The notes below the pieces were generated by a model, which was not told where the DNA came from, did no database searches, and saw only the letters and a program-made list of their open reading frames with translations. Positions 6,462-10,382 of a stretch of DNA of 10,382 nt are shown in pieces; position 1 is the first letter of the stretch, and every line of letters starts with the position of its first letter. The DNA comes from Clostridiaceae bacterium (lineage in GTDB: Bacteria; Bacillota; Clostridia; Saccharofermentanales; DTU023), in contig JAAZJV010000132.1 of assembly GCA_012800135.1 (NCBI GenBank), forward strand, positions 1-10,382, in the 5' to 3' direction. The position numbers were made by a program, and so were the translations under genes.

Positions 6462-7703
6462 ATGCTATATGAACACGTCAAACACACCGATCCGGAACTT
6501 TACGATGCTCTGATTCTTGAACTGAATCGTCAACGCAACAAAATTGAACTGATCGCTTCTGAAAACTTTGTCAGCCAAGCTGTGCTTGAAGCACAGGGTT
6601 CTATCCTTACGAACAAATATGCGGAAGGCTATCCTGGACGACGCTACTATGGCGGATGTGAATACGTCGATATCGCGGAGCAGTTGGCCATAGACCGCGC
6701 TAAAGCGTTGTTTGGCGCTGATCATGCGAACGTACAGCCTCACTCGGGCGCGCAGGCGAATACCGCAGTCTATTTTTCTGTCTTGAAGCCGGGAGATAAG
6801 ATATTAGGACTTGATTTATCGCATGGCGGCCATCTGACACACGGTATGAAATTCAACATTTCCGGTAAATATTTCAAGACTGCCATGTATCAAGTCGATC
6901 GTGTAACAGAGCAAATCGATTATGATCACGTGCTCCGGCGTGCTCGTGAAGAACGTCCGAAACTTATTATCACAGGTGGCAGTGCCTATCCGCGCGAGAT
7001 CGATTACAAGAAATTTAGAGATATTGCAGACGACGTCGGCGCCAATCTGATGGTAGATATGGCCCACATCGCCGGTTTAGTCGCAGCAGGACTTCATATG
7101 AATCCGGTACCTTATGCTGACTTTGTGACTTCGACGACGCACAAGACTTTACGTGGACCGCGCGGCGGAATCATCCTCTGTAAACAAGAGTACGCCAAGA
7201 AGATCAACTCGGCCGTATTTCCCGGAACGCAAGGCGGTCCTTTGATGCATGTGATCGCATCAAAGGCGGTTGCCTTTAAAGAGGCGTCTTTACCTTCCTT
7301 CAAGGTTTATCAGGAGCAGGTCGTCAAGAATGCTAAGGCGCTTGGCGCGTCTTTGATAGATCACGGTATTCGTCTTGTGACGGGTGGAACAGATACGCAT
7401 CTTCTTTTGGTCAACCTATGCGGTACGGGGGTCACGGGAAAAGAACTACAAGATCGTCTCGACCATGTCAATATCACGACGAACAAAAATACGATTCCAT
7501 TTGAAACACTTTCGGCGTCTGTTACGTCAGGACTTCGTATCGGTACGCCTGCAGTGACGACACGCGGCATGAAAGAGCCGGAGATGGAAGAGATTGCTGA
7601 ACTGATCTCGAAGGCTGCGTTTGACTTTGACAACAGCCGCGACGCCATAAAAGAACGCGCGACCGCCCTTTGTGAGCGTTTCCCTCTTTACGAAAACTAT
7701 TAG
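6462..7703 (+). CDS. glyA: serine hydroxymethyltransferase
   Basis: This cytosolic PLP enzyme interconverts serine and glycine while charging tetrahydrofolate with a one-carbon unit. The start at 6462 is set by AGGAGGT (6450-6456) and gives 413 residues, the usual length; the TTG at 6441 has no ribosome binding site and adds seven unlikely residues. Seen in order: [11 protein letters not shown] (28-38), [15 protein letters not shown] (51-65), QPHSGAQAN (92-100), the PLP-binding Asp199 in [13 protein letters not shown], the Schiff-base lysine Lys228 in [14 protein letters not shown], and [17 protein letters not shown]. It lies 36 bases after thiI, with a candidate promoter of its own in that junction. 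No missing residue or truncation is seen. Confidence 0.98.
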   Translation: MLYEHVKHTDPELYDALILELNRQRNKIELIASENFVSQAVLEAQGSILTNKYAEGYPGRRYYGGCEYVDIAEQLAIDRAKALFGADHANVQPHSGAQANTAVYFSVLKPGDKILGLDLSHGGHLTHGMKFNISGKYFKTAMYQVDRVTEQIDYDHVLRRAREERPKLIITGGSAYPREIDYKKFRDIADDVGANLMVDMAHIAGLVAAGLHMNPVPYADFVTSTTHKTLRGPRGGIILCKQEYAKKINSAVFPGTQGGPLMHVIASKAVAFKEASLPSFKVYQEQVVKNAKALGASLIDHGIRLVTGGTDTHLLLVNLCGTGVTGKELQDRLDHVNITTNKNTIPFETLSASVTSGLRIGTPAVTTRGMKEPEMEEIAELISKAAFDFDNSRDAIKERATALCERFPLYENY

Positions 7704-7724
7704 GTTATAGTATGGAACACAACT

Positions 7725-7759
7725 CATCTTTCAAAGAAAGATGGCATATATATTTTTTT
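7725..7759 (+). terminator. probable hairpin terminator or attenuator between glyA and rarA
   Basis: CATCTTTC (7725-7732) and GAAAGATG (7736-7743) pair perfectly over eight bases around a three-base loop. A run of seven T (7753-7759) follows after a nine-base spacer, GCATATATA. The gap between stem and T-run is longer than in a classical terminator, so efficiency is doubtful. The rarA ATG is only seven bases beyond the T-run, so partial read-through into rarA is likely. Confidence 0.45.
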
Positions 7760-7766
7760 GAATTGA

Positions 7767-9242
7767 ATGAAGAACCTATCTAATGAGATGGCCGATAAAT
7801 ATCGATTGTCGGATAATCCTATGAGTCCTGTGTACGGCTCGACACGCTGGGAAGCGCCGCTCGCTTTTCGGATGATGCCCCGAACGATGAATGATTTTGT
7901 CGGGCAGTCACATATTTTGGGCGAAGGAAAACTGCTTTGGCGGATGATCACGGCGGATCGCCTTTCGTCGATTATATTGTTCGGGCCGCCCGGTTCCGGG
8001 AAAACATCTCTTGCCCGCATCATTGCCAATACGACAAAGTCAAATTTTGAACGGCTGAATGCGGTGACGTCAGGTGTCGCCGATATCAAGCGCGTCATTT
8101 CTGATACGGAGAATCCTTTGCTGACGCCGGGAGGGCGTACAGTACTTTTTATCGATGAAATTCACCGTTTCAACAAATCGCAGCAAGACGCGCTTCTGCC
8201 TTCAGTTGAAAGCGGCCGACTAATTCTCATCGGCGCAACCACCGAGAATCCGTTCTTTCAGGTCAATAAAGCTTTGATTTCGCGATCGACGGTCTTTCAG
8301 CTTTATCCTTTGACAAAAGACGACGTAAAAGAGGTTCTTACTAGGGCGCTGACTGACGAAATACGCGGACTTGGCAGACTTGATATTGTCATAGATGACA
8401 CATCGATCGACCTGATTGCAGAGCTTGCAGGCGGCGATGCGCGTGTGGCGCTCAATGCGCTGGAACTTGCGGTGATGACGACATCGCCTGATAGCAACGG
8501 GAGCATCGTGATCGACAGTGCCATCGTCATGGATTCTATGCAGAAGAAAATTGCTCGTTATGACCGTGCAGGCGAAGAGCATTACGACAATATTTCTGCG
8601 ATGATCAAATCAATGCGCGGCAGTGACCCTGACGCCGCGATCTTCTATTTTGCGCGCGCTTTGAGGGCAGGGGAGGACATCCAATTCATCGCGAGACGCA
8701 TTGCGATCTGCGCTGCTGAAGACGTCGGCATGGCCAACCCTCAAATCCTGTCGATCGCGCTTGACGCGTGGCAAGCCGCTTCTATGATCGGATTGCCGGA
8801 AGCGCGCATTCCTTTGGCTCAGGCGGTTATTGCTGTCGCGACAAGTCCTAAGTCGAACGCGTCGTATCTTGCCATAGAAAAAGCGTTACAGGACTTGGAA
8901 TCTCGCGATACGGGCAATGTGCCTTTTCATCTCAGAAATGCGCCGGTCAAGGGTATGGAAGAGCTCGGTTACGCCAAGGGTTATGAATACAGTCATGATT
9001 ATCCTGACGCGATCTCTTCGCAAACTTATCTGCCGGACGAAATCGCCGGCACAATTTATTACACGCCTACCGATCACGGTTATGAGAAGAAGATTGGCCA
9101 GTGGATGGCATTCGTCGATAGTCGGCGAAAGGCGATGCGCGCCAAGATTGGGCGGGATGATACTTCTGCTTCCGGTGGGAAGGGTAGCGGCGATAACGAT
9201 GACGACGCGGATCAACAGATGATTGATGATCCGACGTCATAA
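7767..9242 (+). CDS. rarA: replication-associated recombination protein A, AAA+ ATPase
   Basis: RarA (MgsA) is a clamp-loader-like AAA+ ATPase that acts at stalled replication forks. [21 protein letters not shown] (from residue 31) is the family entry motif. Walker A is GPPGSGKT (73-80), Walker [10 protein letters not shown] (127-135), sensor 1 is in GATTENP (156-162), and sensor 2 in [12 protein letters not shown] (222-233). The tetramerisation domain includes [11 protein letters not shown] and ends with YLPDE and [10 protein letters not shown]. Family members normally stop soon after that; this one continues with 28 residues (464-491) rich in Asp, Gly and Ser. None of the possible starts (7767, 7788, 7821) has a clear ribosome binding site, and conserved sequence begins only near residue 28, so the first 20 residues are uncertain. 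A cysteine desulfurase follows, as in the Bacillus yrvN-yrvO neighbourhood. Confidence 0.95.
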   Translation: MKNLSNEMADKYRLSDNPMSPVYGSTRWEAPLAFRMMPRTMNDFVGQSHILGEGKLLWRMITADRLSSIILFGPPGSGKTSLARIIANTTKSNFERLNAVTSGVADIKRVISDTENPLLTPGGRTVLFIDEIHRFNKSQQDALLPSVESGRLILIGATTENPFFQVNKALISRSTVFQLYPLTKDDVKEVLTRALTDEIRGLGRLDIVIDDTSIDLIAELAGGDARVALNALELAVMTTSPDSNGSIVIDSAIVMDSMQKKIARYDRAGEEHYDNISAMIKSMRGSDPDAAIFYFARALRAGEDIQFIARRIAICAAEDVGMANPQILSIALDAWQAASMIGLPEARIPLAQAVIAVATSPKSNASYLAIEKALQDLESRDTGNVPFHLRNAPVKGMEELGYAKGYEYSHDYPDAISSQTYLPDEIAGTIYYTPTDHGYEKKIGQWMAFVDSRRKAMRAKIGRDDTSASGGKGSGDNDDDADQQMIDDPTS

Positions 9243-9295
9243 ACATGAAGACAGATAGCGACATCTTATAGCGCCGACTTCGTTTTTTCCTTTAT

Positions 9296-9339
9296 TGCCG
9301 TCCGTCTTTTTCAGGAGCGTATTGAGATGACGGCATCTC
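9296..9339 (+). promoter_or_regulatory. two mutually exclusive inverted repeats in the desulfurase leader
   Basis: TGCCGTC (9296-9302) is perfectly complementary to GACGGCA (9329-9335). GAGATG (9324-9329) and CATCTC (9334-9339) form a 6-bp hairpin with an ACGG loop. The two pairings share bases and cannot form together. The AGGAG ribosome binding site (9313-9317) would lie in the loop of the first, and the ATG of the 48-codon ORF (9327) in the stem of the second. This is the geometry of a translation or attenuation switch. Stems are short, and no strong T-run follows, so this is only a candidate. Confidence 0.3.
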
Positions 9340-9473
9340 TTTATGGTAACTACGGAAACTGTACTATTTGCGCGTTATTGTTATCATATCGTGTGGTGAA
9401 CGAATATAGCCGCTGTTGGCGCGTCATTGTATTAGAAAATAGAGGAATACGCCTATATGAACGATCAGCTTGA
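9327..9473 (+). CDS. 48-codon upstream ORF overlapping the second desulfurase start
   Basis: The ATG at 9327 follows AGGAG (9313-9317) with nine bases between. The frame encodes 48 residues and stops at a TGA ending at 9473, 17 bases inside the next gene in another frame. The product has three cysteines (residues 12, 15 and 30), the first two in NCTIC, and ends with many charged residues. It resembles no family I know, in particular not CymR or IscR, which can occupy this position in Bacillota. It may be a translated leader that tunes the desulfurase or a chance frame. The remainder of the 9243-9456 gap shows no rarA terminator that I would defend. Confidence 0.3.
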   Translation: MTASLYGNYGNCTICALLLSYRVVNEYSRCWRVIVLENRGIRLYERSA

Positions 9474-10382
9474 ACGACAACTCAAAGAAGCGGAACACAG
9501 CCCGCGCGTCTATTTTGATCACGCCGCGACGACGGCACCGCGTCCTGAGGTGTTGGATGCCGTGATGAAGATGCTAAACCACGTATTCGGGAATCCTTCT
9601 TCCTTTTATAAGGAGGGACACAAGGCTTCCTACATGCTTGAAGACGCGCGTTCGAAGATCGCGTCACTCTTGGATGTCCGAAGTGATGAGATCTTTTTTA
9701 CATCTTGCGGAACAGAGTCGGACAACTGGGCATTGAAAGGCATGGCGCTTGCTTCTGCTTCAAAGGGTCGTCATATCATCACAAGTAAAATTGAGCATCA
9801 TGCCGTTCTCCATACTGCTGAAGCTTTGGAGAAACAAGGTTATGAGGTGACGTATCTCGATGTCGATCGCTTCGGCCTGATCGATCCCGATGATGTCGAA
9901 AAAGCGATCCGCAAAGATACGATTCTTGTCTCGATCATGACCGCCAACAATGAAATCGGTACGATTGAGCCGATTAGCGAGATCGGTGCCATATGTCGTA
10001 AACACGGTGTGCCTTTCCATTCTGACGGTGTCCAGGCTTTGGGCGCGATACCGATTCATCCGCGCGAGTTAAACTGCGACATGATGTCTTTTTCCGGACA
10101 TAAGTTGTATGCTCCAAAAGGCGTCGGAGTCCTGTACAAGCGCAAAGGCCTTCGTCTTGCAAATTTCATGGACGGCGGCGCACAGGAGCGCGGTCGACGC
10201 GCCGGAACCGAAAATGTCGCCTATGCGGTCGGCTTCGCAAAAGCTCTCGAACTTGCTGTTGAAACCCTTGAAGGCGAGGCAGAACGCCAGACACGTCTGC
10301 GCGATCGTTTGATCGACGGCATCATTCAACGCGTACCTCACACGAAACTCAACGGACATCCGACGAAACGTCTGCCCAACAA
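9457..10382 (+). CDS. cysteine desulfurase IscS/NifS family (YrvO-like), 3' end cut by window
   Basis: This is a second cysteine desulfurase. The frame is open from 9457 to the window end: 308 complete codons of an expected 380-400. Visible are YFDHAATTAPRPEV (19-32), FTSCGTESDN (81-90), PLP-stacking His114 in KIEHHAVL, TANNEIGTIEP (163-172), Asp190 in HSDGVQALG, the PLP lysine Lys216 in SFSGHKLYAPKG, and GGAQERGRRAGTENV (240-254). The catalytic cysteine loop lies beyond the edge. AGAGGA (9441-9446) precedes the ATG by ten bases. It keeps the canonical DHAATT, unlike the divergent paralogue at 3720, so the two probably serve different acceptors. With rarA upstream, it matches the Bacillus yrvN-yrvO-trmU order, which predicts mnmA/trmU (tRNA 2-thiouridine) or an IscU-type scaffold next. 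That prediction is inference. Confidence 0.94.
   Translation, partial: MNDQLERQLKEAEHSPRVYFDHAATTAPRPEVLDAVMKMLNHVFGNPSSFYKEGHKASYMLEDARSKIASLLDVRSDEIFFTSCGTESDNWALKGMALASASKGRHIITSKIEHHAVLHTAEALEKQGYEVTYLDVDRFGLIDPDDVEKAIRKDTILVSIMTANNEIGTIEPISEIGAICRKHGVPFHSDGVQALGAIPIHPRELNCDMMSFSGHKLYAPKGVGVLYKRKGLRLANFMDGGAQERGRRAGTENVAYAVGFAKALELAVETLEGEAERQTRLRDRLIDGIIQRVPHTKLNGHPTKRLPN

Noticed and set aside
7724..8582. Long - strand frames over rarA
   Set aside because: They are antisense to clearly conserved AAA+ motifs, and none shows a ribosome binding site or recognisable protein.

Overview
The window looks like chromosomal housekeeping DNA from a Bacillota (Firmicutes) bacterium with moderate G+C. 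This rests on the gene neighbourhood (rplS, a YlqF/RbgA-type ribosome-assembly GTPase, rnhB and yraN in a row; a NifS-type enzyme close to a short rhodanese-less ThiI; rarA followed by a second cysteine desulfurase) and on strong AGGAGG-type ribosome binding sites and TGnTAGAAT/TGnTATGAT extended -10 elements. I cannot name a genus. All intact genes are on the + strand. I see no IS element, CRISPR array, phage gene, tRNA or rRNA.

Region 1 (1-2667), ribosome and nucleic-acid maintenance: rplS with its own intrinsic terminator; a circularly permuted YlqF/RbgA GTPase with a degenerate G4 motif and an Asp-rich repetitive insert; and one ORF that fuses RNase HII to a YraN (UPF0102) nuclease-like domain, which are usually two adjacent genes.

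Region 2 (2668-6425), regulator and sulfur transfer: a roughly 210-base control region with a promoter and a repeated TGTTWAAC element, then a GntR/UTRA regulator, a NifS-like cysteine desulfurase apparently translationally coupled to a 17-codon upstream ORF, a decayed reading frame on the - strand, and thiI. In Bacillus subtilis the equivalent desulfurase (NifZ) donates sulfur to ThiI for tRNA 4-thiouridine, and that pairing is the likely role here. The decayed gene sits between the two.

Region 3 (6426-9242): glyA, with a candidate promoter in the thiI 3' end; a hairpin with a distal T-run; then rarA with an unusual acidic C-terminal tail.

Region 4 (9243-10382): a leader of about 210 bases holding two mutually exclusive inverted repeats and a 48-codon ORF with a good ribosome binding site that overlaps the start of a second, more canonical cysteine desulfurase. 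The window cuts this gene before its catalytic cysteine. In Bacillus the equivalent gene (yrvO) lies next to rarA (yrvN) and upstream of trmU/mnmA, with cymR between; no CymR-like gene fits here.

The main departures from an ordinary housekeeping region are the RNase HII-YraN fusion, the altered GTPase, the short ORFs overlapping both desulfurase starts, and the amber-interrupted antisense gene remnant. I found no clear evidence of an entirely new multi-gene system.
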